Source: Microcaldota archaeon
Lineage (GTDB): Archaea; Micrarchaeota; Micrarchaeia; Anstonellales; Bilamarchaeaceae
Length of the DNA: 16,178 bases
Reading direction: 5' to 3'
Assembly: GCA_030668565.1 (NCBI GenBank)
Contig: DAOVFD010000008.1
Location: forward strand, 1-16,178
Shown: piece after piece, positions 7,444 through 14,282 of the stretch
How positions within the stretch are numbered: position 1 is the first letter of the stretch
How the letters are laid out: the number at the start of each line of letters is the position of its first letter
Made by a program: the position numbers and the translations under genes
The notes under the pieces: generated by a model
Seen by the model: the letters and a program-made list of their open reading frames with translations, nothing else
Databases searched by the model: none
Told to the model about the DNA's origin: nothing

Positions 7444-7974
7444 ATGGATAAGGGGGTGAAGAAGCTTTTTCTTATGCAATTGAGGAACAATGGCATTCCT
7501 GCAAATGCAAAACTAATATCAGCGGAAAAATCAATGCTTGAGAAAAGGAATGGAAAATACTATCTCAAAAGCAAATTCAGAAAGAAGATAAAAGTGGTTC
7601 TGACCGGGGGGGTTTTTGACATTCTTCATGCAGGACATGTTTTCACGCTTAACGAAGCAAAAAAACGCGGTGATATTCTGGTTGTTGCGGTTGCGAGAGA
7701 CAAGCAGGTAAGAAAAAGAAAAAGAAGGAAACCCGTTCATTCGCAGGATTACAGAAAAATGATGGTCGAATTCCTCAAGCCGGTGGATATTGCCCTCATC
7801 GGGTTTGAAGACCCGGAAAAGATGCTGGAATTCGTAAAGCCGGACATGATAGTTTATGGATATGACCAGCCTGTTTTTATCAAAACCAGAGGCATTAAAA
7901 CGGTTAAACTGAAAAAACACGTAGAAAACGGGAAATTCAAAACAAACAGGATAATAAAGGAACTTGGAATATGA
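7444..7974 (+). CDS. Cytidylyltransferase-like nucleotidyltransferase with N-terminal extension (FAD synthetase/RibL-like)
   Basis: A HxGH-type nucleotidyltransferase of 176 residues. The catalytic domain starts near residue 48 with VVLTGGVFDILHAGH, where HAGH (62-65) is the nucleotide-binding motif, and continues with AKKRGDILVVAVARD. A very basic loop (RKRKRRK) and HSQDYRKMMVEF follow, and FKTNRIIKEL near the C-terminus takes the place of the usual second signature (ISSTxI in bacterial members). The family includes glycerol-3-phosphate cytidylyltransferase, the archaeal FAD synthetase RibL and ADP-heptose synthase; I cannot choose with certainty, but RibL-like is the best fit in an archaeon. 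The first 47 residues are a helical, basic extension. Leaderless start by the TATA at 7415. It is in an operon with the next gene. Confidence 0.8.
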   Translation: MDKGVKKLFLMQLRNNGIPANAKLISAEKSMLEKRNGKYYLKSKFRKKIKVVLTGGVFDILHAGHVFTLNEAKKRGDILVVAVARDKQVRKRKRRKPVHSQDYRKMMVEFLKPVDIALIGFEDPEKMLEFVKPDMIVYGYDQPVFIKTRGIKTVKLKKHVENGKFKTNRIIKELGI

Positions 7975-7979
7975 GGTGG
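7974..7979 (+). promoter_or_regulatory. Strong Shine-Dalgarno that fixes the PF04008 gene start
   Basis: GAGGTG, complementary to the archaeal 16S 3' end, lies five bases before the ATG at 7985 and overlaps the stop codon of the upstream gene. It argues for ATG 7985 over the in-frame TTG at 7964. The contrast with the leaderless first genes is typical: internal operon genes use Shine-Dalgarno sites. Confidence 0.75.
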
Positions 7980-7984
7980 GGATT

Positions 7985-8467
7985 ATGGAGTTGAAATCCT
8001 TGAAAGTTGAAATTCCGGAAGGATGCAATGTTATTCTCGGGCATACGCATTTCATAAAAAGCGTTGAGGATTTGTATGAAGCATTGATTGAGAGCGGTAC
8101 GGCACTTAAGTTCGGTATTGCTTTTTGTGAGGCATCGCAGGACAGATTAATCAGAAGCGATGGGAATGATGAGGAACTCGTAAAGCATGCAGAAAGAGAA
8201 GCAATGAAGATAGCTGCGGGCCATACTTTCATCATATTCCTAAAAGATGGTTATCCCGTAAATGTTCTTAACAGAATAAAAAATACGAGTGAGGTTTGTA
8301 GGATTTATGCTGCTACGGCTAATCCCCTGGAAGTGATTTTTACTGAAACAGAATCAGGAAGGGCTATTCTTGGTGTTGTTGATGGGGAAAAACCTGCGGG
8401 CATAGAAAACGAAGAGAAAAAGAAAGAGAGGAAGGAATTTCTCAGAAAAATAGGATACAAAAGATAA
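7985..8467 (+). CDS. Adenosine-specific kinase family protein (PF04008)
   Basis: A 160-residue member of the small PF04008/COG1839 family. A family member from a hyperthermophilic archaeon binds adenosine and AMP and carries a modified, probably phosphorylated histidine; the true reaction is not settled. The sequence is very close to the family pattern: MELKSLKVEIPEG at the start, GHTHFIKSVEDLYEAL at 20-35, KFGIAFCEAS near 45-54, GNDEEL, AAGHTFIIFLKDGYPVN around 78-94, EVCRIYAATANP near 104-115, GRAILGVVDG and the terminal RKEFLRKIGYK. The start is set by the Shine-Dalgarno at 7974. It is cotranscribed with the nucleotidyltransferase, and ends one base from the convergent HEAT-repeat gene. 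Confidence 0.92.
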   Translation: MELKSLKVEIPEGCNVILGHTHFIKSVEDLYEALIESGTALKFGIAFCEASQDRLIRSDGNDEELVKHAEREAMKIAAGHTFIIFLKDGYPVNVLNRIKNTSEVCRIYAATANPLEVIFTETESGRAILGVVDGEKPAGIENEEKKKERKEFLRKIGYKR

Positions 8468-8468
8468 G

Positions 8469-9014
8469 TCAGTATGTCTCCCTCAGTGCCATCCTTACAT
8501 CTTCCCAGTATCTTTCGAATTTTTCCTTTTTTAGCATCCACCGGAGAACCCTGTTTGGTTCGGTATCCCTGCATTCCGAGAGAATATCTATGCATTTTAT
8601 TATCACTGAAGCGTCGTTTTCAGAACGAAGCAGTGTCCTTATGCATCCTGCCGTGATTTTATTGTCGCCAAGTGCACCGATGGCGGCTACAGCAGCCTCC
8701 CTCAGATAATATTCTTTGGACGAAAGCAGTTCATCGAGTTTGATGTAGACCTCTTTCTTCAGATTCGAATTTTCCATGTATTTTTTCTTGCAACCCACCT
8801 GGTCCACTGCCCACGCCCGCACTTCGGGATACTCATGTGTGAGAAGATTTACGCATGCCAGTAGAGTGAGCGGATGGTCAATTCTACTCAGCTTCCGGGC
8901 AATATTAGGGAGTTTGTCTATATCTTCATTCATCAGCTTATGATAAAGAACCTTGACCTTCCACTTCCTGAAGGACTTTACTGGATGAAGAATTTTGTTA
9001 GTTGCACCCCCCAT
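8469..9014 (-). CDS. HEAT-repeat protein 1 (short)
   Basis: A 181-residue all-helical protein. At least three HEAT-like helix pairs can be seen: LTLLACVNLLTHEYPEVRAWAVDQVG (about residues 49-74), the pair ending YYLREAAVAAIGALGDNKI (about 100-120) and DASVIIKCIDILSECRD (about 133-150). Such repeats form curved scaffolds that bind proteins or nucleic acid; no catalytic residues are seen. The N-terminal stretch ILHPVKSFRKW is nearly the same as AINPVKQFEKW in the larger HEAT protein next door, so the two are probably paralogues or partners. The ATG at 9014 is 27 bp from a TATA box. Its partner is not evident. Confidence 0.82.
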   Translation of the reverse strand: MGGATNKILHPVKSFRKWKVKVLYHKLMNEDIDKLPNIARKLSRIDHPLTLLACVNLLTHEYPEVRAWAVDQVGCKKKYMENSNLKKEVYIKLDELLSSKEYYLREAAVAAIGALGDNKITAGCIRTLLRSENDASVIIKCIDILSECRDTEPNRVLRWMLKKEKFERYWEDVRMALRETY

Positions 9015-9036
9015 ACAATAATTAGTGTATAAAAGT

Positions 9037-9046
9037 GTTTAAATAG
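9037..9046 (-). promoter_or_regulatory. TATA box for HEAT-repeat gene 1
   Basis: Minus strand CTATTTAAAC, centred about 27 bp before the ATG at 9014 and squeezed into the 36-bp gap after the upstream HEAT gene. A second A/T stretch (TTTTATAC, 9028-9035) lies closer but at a poorer distance. Confidence 0.5.
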
Positions 9047-9050
9047 CTTC

Positions 9051-10022
9051 CTAAGAGCCGGATTTTTCTGTTTTTTCCTCTTTGGGTATTCCGGCTATTT
9101 CGAATATGCCCAGTGGCTTCAGTGCTTCAATCTTTACCTTTACCGCATCCCTGGGCACCAGCCTCATCGTATCGACAAACAGAATATCGTTTATCTGCTC
9201 TCTGAAGAGTTCGAAATCCGGGTCGCCGAACATCTCACGAAGTCTATCATCTACTTCAGAAACTCTCCTCATGTCACCAAGAACGTCGATTGCGAGCTTG
9301 ATTACATCACTGTCCCTGCCCACCGCATCGTCTATGAAGGAGAGCACCCACGGAGCAGTAATATAGGGTTTATCTATTATGTTAAAAGCGGTCAGTGCAG
9401 CCATTTGCCTTTGACAATCACCCTGTTCAAAGATGTTCCTTATGATATTGATGTCACTATCGGTCAGGAGATCCCTGTACTTTTCTATCTGGACCAGCGC
9501 ACTCCGTCTGAATGCAGCATTATCATCGGCAAGCATTTCAACAAGCCCGCCAAGTGACCTGTTTTTTTCGTTTTCCGCCTCAATTGACCAGAGTATTTCA
9601 ATTGCTGCGGATATCACTTCCTCGTGTTTTTCCACTTCAAGGAGAGGGAGCAATACATCGTATGTAAAATCTCCTGGTGCAAGAATTCCAAGCGCCCTCA
9701 CCCCATAGGCCCTTACTTCCGGCCTGCTGATGTTCAGAAAATCCGCAATTTTCAGAAGGTCGCCGTTCGTTATTTCGTGCTGCATTTTTTTAAGCATCTT
9801 AAGAGCCCATTTTTTTACAGGTTCGTCGCCGTAGCAGAGCACCCTGATATAAACACTTTTTCTTTCCGGATTAGTCGCAGCCTCAAAAAATTCCATGGCG
9901 TTTTTTCTCTTCCCGCCATTAGGCTCCAGGAGCCATTTTTCAAACTGCTTAACGGGGTTTATTGCCCTCCTCAAGCCCTTCTCCTTTGAACCGGAAGGTT
10001 TCCCCCTGTTTTCGGGACTCAT
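9051..10022 (-). CDS. HEAT-repeat protein 2 (long)
   Basis: A 323-residue helical repeat protein. After a polar N-terminus (MSPENRGKPSGSKEKG) comes the motif AINPVKQFEKW shared with the next gene, then about six HEAT-like pairs with the usual Pro/Asp/Val/Ala/Arg spacing, for example EPVKKWALKMLKKM, RPEVRAYGVRALGILA, HEEVISAAIEILWSIE, NAAFRRSALVQIEKY and DVIKLAIDVLGDMRRV. The last 60 residues (VPRDAVKVKIEALKPLGI...) are not repeat-like. The start is ATG 10022: a TATA box lies 27 bp upstream of it, while the in-frame ATG at 10061 is upstream of that TATA box and would add an unlikely hydrophobic leader. Function unknown; probably a scaffold. Confidence 0.83.
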   Translation of the reverse strand: MSPENRGKPSGSKEKGLRRAINPVKQFEKWLLEPNGGKRKNAMEFFEAATNPERKSVYIRVLCYGDEPVKKWALKMLKKMQHEITNGDLLKIADFLNISRPEVRAYGVRALGILAPGDFTYDVLLPLLEVEKHEEVISAAIEILWSIEAENEKNRSLGGLVEMLADDNAAFRRSALVQIEKYRDLLTDSDINIIRNIFEQGDCQRQMAALTAFNIIDKPYITAPWVLSFIDDAVGRDSDVIKLAIDVLGDMRRVSEVDDRLREMFGDPDFELFREQINDILFVDTMRLVPRDAVKVKIEALKPLGIFEIAGIPKEEKTEKSGS

Positions 10023-10043
10023 CGTCAAGAAGTAGAAGAAAAA

Positions 10044-10054
10044 AATATATAAAT
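10044..10054 (-). promoter_or_regulatory. TATA box for HEAT-repeat gene 2; decides the start codon
   Basis: Minus strand ATTTATATATT, centred 27 bp before the ATG at 10022. It falls inside the longest open frame, which begins at 10061, so that frame's first 13 codons are promoter and not coding. Confidence 0.65.
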
Positions 10055-10079
10055 ACCCCATATCATCCTAGCACCGGAT

Positions 10080-11789
10080 TCAGAATTTGAATACCTTCCT
10101 CAAATCCTTCAGTGAAAGTGTATTGAGTATGTGTTTTTTCTCACACCAACCACGCCTCGCCTGTGCAAGCCCGAATTCCATGTAATTCATATGGTTTTTG
10201 TCATGTGCATCTGTTCCCAGGGTAAATTTCACTTTATTCCGTGCCTTGAAAACATGGAAATAATTCAAATCAAGTCTTTCCGGCTGGCAGTTAATCTCGA
10301 GAAAAGTTCCTGTTCTTTTTGCCGCATCGACAACCTCATCAAAATCGAAATCATAGGGTTGCCTTGAGCCTATTAGCCTGCCCGTGGGATGCGCTATGAC
10401 ATCGATATGCTCGTTTTCCATTGCAGTAATAATCCTTTTAGTCATCTCTTTTTTTGACATTTTGAATTTTGTATGTATCGCGGCAGTTACGATATCCAGT
10501 GTTTTTAGCGTTTTATTGCTAACGTCTATCGAACCATCATTCTTTATGTTCGTCTCGCTTCCCTTCAGTAGCCTGATGCCCTTAAGCTTCTTGTTCAGTT
10601 CGTCTATCTTCTTCCCCTGCTTAAGTATCTTGTTTTCAGGCATGCAGTTTGCAACGGGCGCAAGCGTTCCACCATGGTCGGATATAAGCAGGTATTCGTA
10701 GCCAAGGGATTTTGCCATTGCAGCCATTTCCTCTATTGTATCCCTACCATCGCTCCATTTCGTATGGGAATGCAAATCCCCCTTTATATCCTTCAATTCA
10801 ACAAGCTTCGGCAATTTACCTTTCAAAGATGCTTCAATCTCGCCCATATTTTCTCTCAGCTCAGGCGGAATCCATTGCTTCAGACCCAGTTTTTTGTAAA
10901 CTTCTATTTCTGTTTTTCCTGCAACACTCTTCTTTGCATGGAACAGTCCATACTCGGAAAGTTTCATCTTTTTCGATATTGCAAGCCTGCGCAATGCTAT
11001 GTTATGGTCTTTCGAGCCTGTGAAATAAAGCATTGCAGAACCGTATGAAGATTCACCGAAAACACGCAAATCAACCTGGAGTCCGCTGCCTAATTTGACT
11101 GAAGATTTCGATGGACCTTTTACAAGAATGGTGAGTGGCTTGTCTATTTTTGTAAAGAAATCCATTACCTTTCCCGGTTTTTTTGAAACAATAAGGACGT
11201 CCAGGTCTCCGATTGTCTCTTTTCTTCTCCTGTAAGAGCCGACAATCTCAAGCTTTTCGACTTCCCTAAGCAAACGTAATTTTTCCGCAAGCTCGTTTGC
11301 TATAGGGGTTGCCTGCGAGAGAAGCATCCTTTTCCCGCTCTCCTTTGCAAGCCCTATTCCTTCCATTATCTTCTGCTCGCTTTTTTCCCCGAAACCAGCA
11401 AGCCCGCGTATCTTATGCTTCTCAACTGCCTTTTTCAAATCGTCCAAATTCTTTATTTTGAGTTTTTTGTAAAGGACGATTGCCCTCTTCGGACCAAGAC
11501 CTTCAACCTTTCCGAGAGCTTCCAAATCCACCGGAAACTGCCTCTTCAGTTTATCATAATACTTCAGCTTTCCCGTTTCAAGATATTCCGATATCTTCGC
11601 CCCTATGTTTTTGCCCACGCCAGGAATCTTTTCAAGCTCGTCCCTTTTCCAGATATCTATAATGTCTTCTGAAAGCTCTTCTATTGAACGTGCTGCATTC
11701 CTGTATGCGCGTGGCTTGAACTCCACGTCCTGTGCCTCAAGAATGTCGGCAATTTCATAAAGCATCCTTGCAATTTCCAGGTTTTTCAC
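10080..11789 (-). CDS. polX: Family X DNA polymerase with PHP phosphoesterase domain (PolX)
   Basis: A 569-residue repair polymerase, probably used for gap filling in base excision repair, with a metal-dependent 3'-5' exonuclease/phosphoesterase domain. Two helix-hairpin-helix motifs (IPGVGKNIG at 55-63, VEGLGPKRA at 95-103) bind DNA. The polymerase site has GSYRRRKETIGDLDVLI with D195 and D197, and the third Asp, D240, in LQVDLRVF. The C-terminal PHP domain looks intact: H340 and H342 (DLHSH), D347 (SDG), H372 (DHGG), E412 (GSETNI), H439 (AIHTKF), H467 (AHPTGR), D527 and H529 (TDAHD). Length matches bacterial and archaeal PolX. The start is a GTG with a TATA box 24 bp upstream. It sits between a helicase gene and two HEAT-repeat genes, all in the same direction. 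Confidence 0.96.
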   Translation of the reverse strand: MKNLEIARMLYEIADILEAQDVEFKPRAYRNAARSIEELSEDIIDIWKRDELEKIPGVGKNIGAKISEYLETGKLKYYDKLKRQFPVDLEALGKVEGLGPKRAIVLYKKLKIKNLDDLKKAVEKHKIRGLAGFGEKSEQKIMEGIGLAKESGKRMLLSQATPIANELAEKLRLLREVEKLEIVGSYRRRKETIGDLDVLIVSKKPGKVMDFFTKIDKPLTILVKGPSKSSVKLGSGLQVDLRVFGESSYGSAMLYFTGSKDHNIALRRLAISKKMKLSEYGLFHAKKSVAGKTEIEVYKKLGLKQWIPPELRENMGEIEASLKGKLPKLVELKDIKGDLHSHTKWSDGRDTIEEMAAMAKSLGYEYLLISDHGGTLAPVANCMPENKILKQGKKIDELNKKLKGIRLLKGSETNIKNDGSIDVSNKTLKTLDIVTAAIHTKFKMSKKEMTKRIITAMENEHIDVIAHPTGRLIGSRQPYDFDFDEVVDAAKRTGTFLEINCQPERLDLNYFHVFKARNKVKFTLGTDAHDKNHMNYMEFGLAQARRGWCEKKHILNTLSLKDLRKVFKF

Positions 11790-11805
11790 GGACTGACTAC
11801 GAAGA

Positions 11806-11817
11806 TTAATTTTTTAA
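11806..11817 (-). promoter_or_regulatory. TATA box for polX
   Basis: Minus strand TTAAAAAATTAA, centred about 22-25 bp before the GTG at 11789, in the 45-bp gap after the helicase gene. Predicts a nearly leaderless transcript. Confidence 0.5.
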
Positions 11818-11834
11818 TGAATGCTTAATGATAA

Positions 11835-12941
11835 TCAAACCCTGCGCCTTCTTGGTTTTTTGAAAATATCACGGTAATCCTCATCATAAGCAGGCCTTTC
11901 TTCGTCAGGAATTTCCATGAATGTAATCGCCCTTCCCTTCTTTCCCATCCTGCCCGTTCTCCCTATCCTATGCAGGTGTGTTTCGGCGTCCATTGCTTCA
12001 TCGTAATTTATTATTATGCCAATATCTTCAACATGGATTCCCCTTGCAGCAACATCAGTCGCCACCAGTATTCTGAATCTGCCTTTCTTGAAACCATCCA
12101 TTGTTCTTGTCCGTTTTGCCTGGTTCATGTCCCCATGCAATGAACCTGCATTTATGCCCTGGTTATTAAGTTTTCTCCACAAGTAATCCACGACTCTTTT
12201 CGTGGCCCCGAAAACAAGAACCTTCTCCTGCGGGTTTGAAAGCAGTATTTCTTTCAGTTTTCCGAATTTTTTACGCCTTGTAATGTAGATATTCTGCTCT
12301 TCTATTTCAGGTAATATCTCCTGCAACTCCCCTATTTCTATTATCTCGGGATTTTTTATGTATTTTGAAGCTATGCCATGAACCCTCTCATCGAGGGTCG
12401 CCGAGAACAGATGTACCATGTTCTGCTTTGAGACACGCTGCATTATGCGGTCTATGTCCTCCACAAAGCCCATATCCAGCATCCTGTCCGCTTCGTCCAG
12501 AACTATGAAGTCGAATTCGCCAAGATTAACCTCACCGCGTTCTGACAGGTCCAGCAGTCTTCCCGGTGTAGCCACAAGCACGGTTACCCCGCGTCTCAGC
12601 TCATTTATCTGCAGCCTGATGGCCTGCCCGCCGTAAACAACAAGGATTCTCATCTTGTAAAAGCTTGCTATCAGCCTTATCTCCCTGCATATCTGCATTG
12701 CCAGTTCACGAGTAGGCGAAAGAACAAGTGCCTTCTTGTTTTTGTAGTTTACAAGCCTTTCCACCATCGCTATCCCGAATGCTGCGGTCTTGCCAGTGCC
12801 TGTCTGGCTTCTCACCATCACGTTCTTTCCGGAAAGAATGGTGGGAATTACTTTTTCCTGAACCTCTGTCGCTTCCATATATCTCAGACTGCCAAGCGCG
12901 TGCAGAGTTTTAGGGCTGAGACCCATTTTACTGAATTCCAT
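11835..12941 (-). CDS. DEAD-box RNA helicase
   Basis: An ATP-dependent RNA helicase of 368 residues comprising the two RecA-like domains and a short basic tail (KKPRRRRV). All motifs are visible in order: Q-motif Phe in MEFSKMGLS and its ATEVQ, motif I SQTGTGKT, Ia PTRELA, Ib TPGR, II DEAD (LDEADRMLDMGF), III SAT (FSATLD), V ATDVAARGI and VI HRIGRTGR. It resembles the RhlE/DeaD-like helicases that remodel structured RNA and are often cold-induced. ATG 12941 keeps the Q-motif Phe; an in-frame TTG at 12959 and ATG at 12926 are alternatives. Unlike most genes here it has no TATA at the leaderless distance, and GTGAT six bases upstream may act as Shine-Dalgarno, so a 5' leader is likely. Confidence 0.95.
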   Translation of the reverse strand: MEFSKMGLSPKTLHALGSLRYMEATEVQEKVIPTILSGKNVMVRSQTGTGKTAAFGIAMVERLVNYKNKKALVLSPTRELAMQICREIRLIASFYKMRILVVYGGQAIRLQINELRRGVTVLVATPGRLLDLSERGEVNLGEFDFIVLDEADRMLDMGFVEDIDRIMQRVSKQNMVHLFSATLDERVHGIASKYIKNPEIIEIGELQEILPEIEEQNIYITRRKKFGKLKEILLSNPQEKVLVFGATKRVVDYLWRKLNNQGINAGSLHGDMNQAKRTRTMDGFKKGRFRILVATDVAARGIHVEDIGIIINYDEAMDAETHLHRIGRTGRMGKKGRAITFMEIPDEERPAYDEDYRDIFKKPRRRRV

Positions 12942-13031
12942 TTTTATATCACATTCCAATTCTCAGCCATACCCGGGGTCAAAGCCTCACGGCGTTCGCA
13001 TTTCTGCGCGACAAAGAATTAGTTATATACT
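12942..13031 (-). promoter_or_regulatory. Probable 5' leader and promoter of the helicase gene
   Basis: A G/C-rich stretch between A/T-rich flanks. TATA-like elements on the minus strand at about 13022-13030 (GTATATAAC) and 13049-13058 would give leaders of about 60-85 bases. Within the leader, CGCA-GAAA-TGCG (13008-12997) and GCC-GTGA-GGC (12993-12984) could form two small hairpins with GNRA tetraloops. These are short and may be chance. The rest of the gap up to 13120 holds only the promoter of the next gene. Confidence 0.35.
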
Positions 13032-13090
13032 GTATTTTGAGCAAACCCTATATATAAATGATGTGATTTTTGGCGGGAACGCAGGAAAAC

Positions 13091-13100
13091 ATTTAAAAAC
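13091..13100 (+). promoter_or_regulatory. TATA box for the four-helix membrane protein gene
   Basis: ATTTAAAAAC centred about 26 bp before the ATG at 13121, preceded by purine-rich CAGGAAAAC that may act as BRE. Predicts a leaderless transcript. Confidence 0.6.
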
Positions 13101-13120
13101 TGAATAATCGTAGCTTTTTA

Positions 13121-13561
13121 ATGAACTGGAAAAAGATTATCATTGCAGGACTTGTAGCTGGATTAGTGACTTTCGTTGTTGGCAGCATTCTTTACATGAA
13201 TCCGTTGGTGGCTGACATATATGCGCAGGAAGGAACCTGGGCAGGAGCAAAACCGATGGATGAATTCGGGGGATTGGGTAACTGGATGCTTCTCATGTTT
13301 GCAGGAGGGCTTGTTGCTGCGGTTTTCATAGCAATTTTGTATTCGTACACCGAAAAAGGAATAGCAATAAAGAAGCCATGGAAGAAAGGTGCGCTTTACG
13401 GTTTCCTTTTCTGGCTTGCAACCGCGCCACAGTATCATTTCAATGTATGGCTGATGTACAACCTGCCTGATGTCCTGAACCAGATAGAAGTGGTAAATAG
13501 TTTGATAGGAAGCCTTGCATTGGGAATTACACTGGCAATAGTTTATGAGAAAGTGAAATAA
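13121..13561 (+). CDS. Four-helix membrane protein of unknown function
   Basis: A 146-residue membrane protein that I do not assign to a named family. Four hydrophobic segments are visible at about residues 5-26, 54-76, 88-104 and 122-142. The segment between the first two (MNPLVADIYAQEGTWAGAKPMDEFGG) is polar and probably extracellular; a positively charged stretch (KKPWKKG) lies before the third helix and the C-terminus is charged (YEKVK), consistent with both ends in the cytoplasm. The loop after the third helix has several aromatic residues (PQYHFNVWLMY). It stands alone with its own promoter, and its 3' end faces the toxin gene across 37 bp. Confidence 0.78.
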   Translation: MNWKKIIIAGLVAGLVTFVVGSILYMNPLVADIYAQEGTWAGAKPMDEFGGLGNWMLLMFAGGLVAAVFIAILYSYTEKGIAIKKPWKKGALYGFLFWLATAPQYHFNVWLMYNLPDVLNQIEVVNSLIGSLALGITLAIVYEKVK

Positions 13562-13568
13562 AAAAAAA
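13560..13568 (-). terminator. Oligo-T terminator of the toxin-antitoxin operon
   Basis: A run of nine T on the minus strand lies about 30 bases after the toxin stop codon. Archaeal RNA polymerase stops at such runs without a hairpin. The run overlaps the last bases of the convergent membrane-protein gene. Confidence 0.5.
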
Positions 13569-13598
13569 TGGACCAGGAGTTATTCCCTTAGTGACGTT

Positions 13599-13868
13599 TC
13601 ACCTCTTCTTATAAGCGCGTTTTCTTCTGTCGATGCTTGTAATATGAACAGTTTTTGTTTCATTATCATAAGCGTATATAATTCTGAAATCTCCTTTTCT
13701 TAAGCGATAGGAGTTTTTTGTTCCTTCTATCTTTTTGAGGTCATATTTTTTGTATGGTATAGGGTCTAACTCAAGGTGATCTATCATTTCCCAAAGTTTT
13801 TTTCTATATTTATCATGGTGTAAATCATCCAAGAATTTTTCAGCCTGATTGGATAGTATAACTTTCAT
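13599..13868 (-). CDS. RelE/ParE-superfamily toxin
   Basis: An 89-residue toxin of the type II RelE/ParE fold; most RelE members cleave mRNA on the ribosome. The family pattern is clear: an N-terminal strand (MKVILSNQAEKFLDDL), two helices, then KNSYRLRKGDFRIIYAYD, where basic residues occupy the positions of the RelE active-site arginines, a further strand (TVHITSIDRR) and the terminal KRAYKK with the Tyr in the usual place. The arginines and C-terminal Tyr favour an active nuclease over a gyrase-type ParE toxin. It starts four bases after its antitoxin gene. The codon use is more A/T-rich than in the housekeeping genes to the left. Confidence 0.9.
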   Translation of the reverse strand: MKVILSNQAEKFLDDLHHDKYRKKLWEMIDHLELDPIPYKKYDLKKIEGTKNSYRLRKGDFRIIYAYDNETKTVHITSIDRRKRAYKKR

Positions 13869-13872
13869 TAAA

Positions 13873-14073
13873 TCAGCACTTGGACTTTTTGTACTCTTCC
13901 CAGGAGACGCCTTCTTTTCCTTCCACCATTTTCTTTAAAGTCTCTTTGTGTTTTTTTAATTCTGAACGAGATAATTTTATTGTGGGTATCTCTAACATGT
14001 CCTCTAATTTATTCAGTCTTTCTTCTATGTATGTTATATGTTTGTAAAGCACATCCAAAGTAACATTTTCCAT
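13873..14073 (-). CDS. Antitoxin of the RelE-type toxin
   Basis: A 66-residue acidic/basic helical protein in the standard antitoxin position, four bases before the toxin start. The N-terminal half (LYKHITYIEERLNKLEDMLEI) looks like a coiled-coil dimerisation helix and the C-terminal half (SRSELKKHKETLKKMVEGKEGVSWEEYKKSK) like the extended segment that wraps the toxin; the SWEEY ending is common in archaeal RelB-like antitoxins. No ribbon-helix-helix or other DNA-binding fold is obvious. A good Shine-Dalgarno (AGGTGG, 14083-14078) lies four bases before the ATG, so it is translated from a leadered transcript, consistent with transcription from farther upstream. Confidence 0.82.
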   Translation of the reverse strand: MENVTLDVLYKHITYIEERLNKLEDMLEIPTIKLSRSELKKHKETLKKMVEGKEGVSWEEYKKSKC

Positions 14074-14106
14074 TTTTCCACCTAATTATTATGGCAAATC
14101 TGGTTT

Positions 14107-14250
14107 TTATTTGTATCTCTTTGCCAATTCTTTGTTAACTTCTCTTCCAAGGCGCAGTGCATCTTCTTCTGTCAATTTGCTTTTCTTAGTAAACTCTCTA
14201 AACTTCTTAAGCATCACTACTTTGTTTTTAATAGCCTGTCTTGCTATCAT
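14107..14250 (-). CDS. 47-residue VapB-like small antitoxin ORF without a cognate VapC
   Basis: A small ORF 33 bp upstream of the antitoxin gene, in the same direction: MIARQAIKNKVVMLKKFREF, then TKKSKLTEEDALRLGREV and NKELAKRYK. The ending pattern KLTEEDALRLGREVNKELAKRY is that of short archaeal VapB-type antitoxins, which are normally followed by a PIN-domain VapC toxin. Here no VapC follows; instead the RelE-type pair does. It may be an orphan antitoxin, a regulator of the downstream pair, or the remnant of a module in which the toxin was exchanged. No strong Shine-Dalgarno is seen. A 16-codon ORF starting at ATG 14278 overlaps its start out of frame. The family call rests on pattern only. 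Confidence 0.6.
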   Translation of the reverse strand: MIARQAIKNKVVMLKKFREFTKKSKLTEEDALRLGREVNKELAKRYK

Positions 14251-14282
14251 AGAACTCTTTCTTGTTCGTGTTCTTCATACAA

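Noticed and set aside
7964..7984. TTG start at 7964 for the PF04008 protein
   Set aside because: A strong Shine-Dalgarno lies between it and ATG 7985, and the family begins at MELKS.
7531..8235. 234-codon open frame on the minus strand
   Set aside because: It is antisense to two well-identified genes (nucleotidyltransferase and PF04008 protein), has no promoter or family pattern, and is explained by their codon bias.
10023..10061. Longer HEAT protein start at ATG 10061 with a hydrophobic leader (YLYIFFFYFL)
   Set aside because: The codons lie over the TATA box of the gene; transcription is predicted to begin at ATG 10022, and the hydrophobic residues are the translation of the A/T-rich promoter.
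12942..13010. TPP (THI-box) or other riboswitch in the helicase leader, because of CTGAGA in a GC-rich context
   Set aside because: Only the one short motif matches; the order of conserved segments and the paired ACCTGATC region are absent, and a helicase is not a thiamine gene.
13053..13104. C/D-box small RNA (ATGATGT ... CTGA)
   Set aside because: The C box is imperfect, no C'/D' pair is seen, and the bases overlap the promoter of the gene at 13121.
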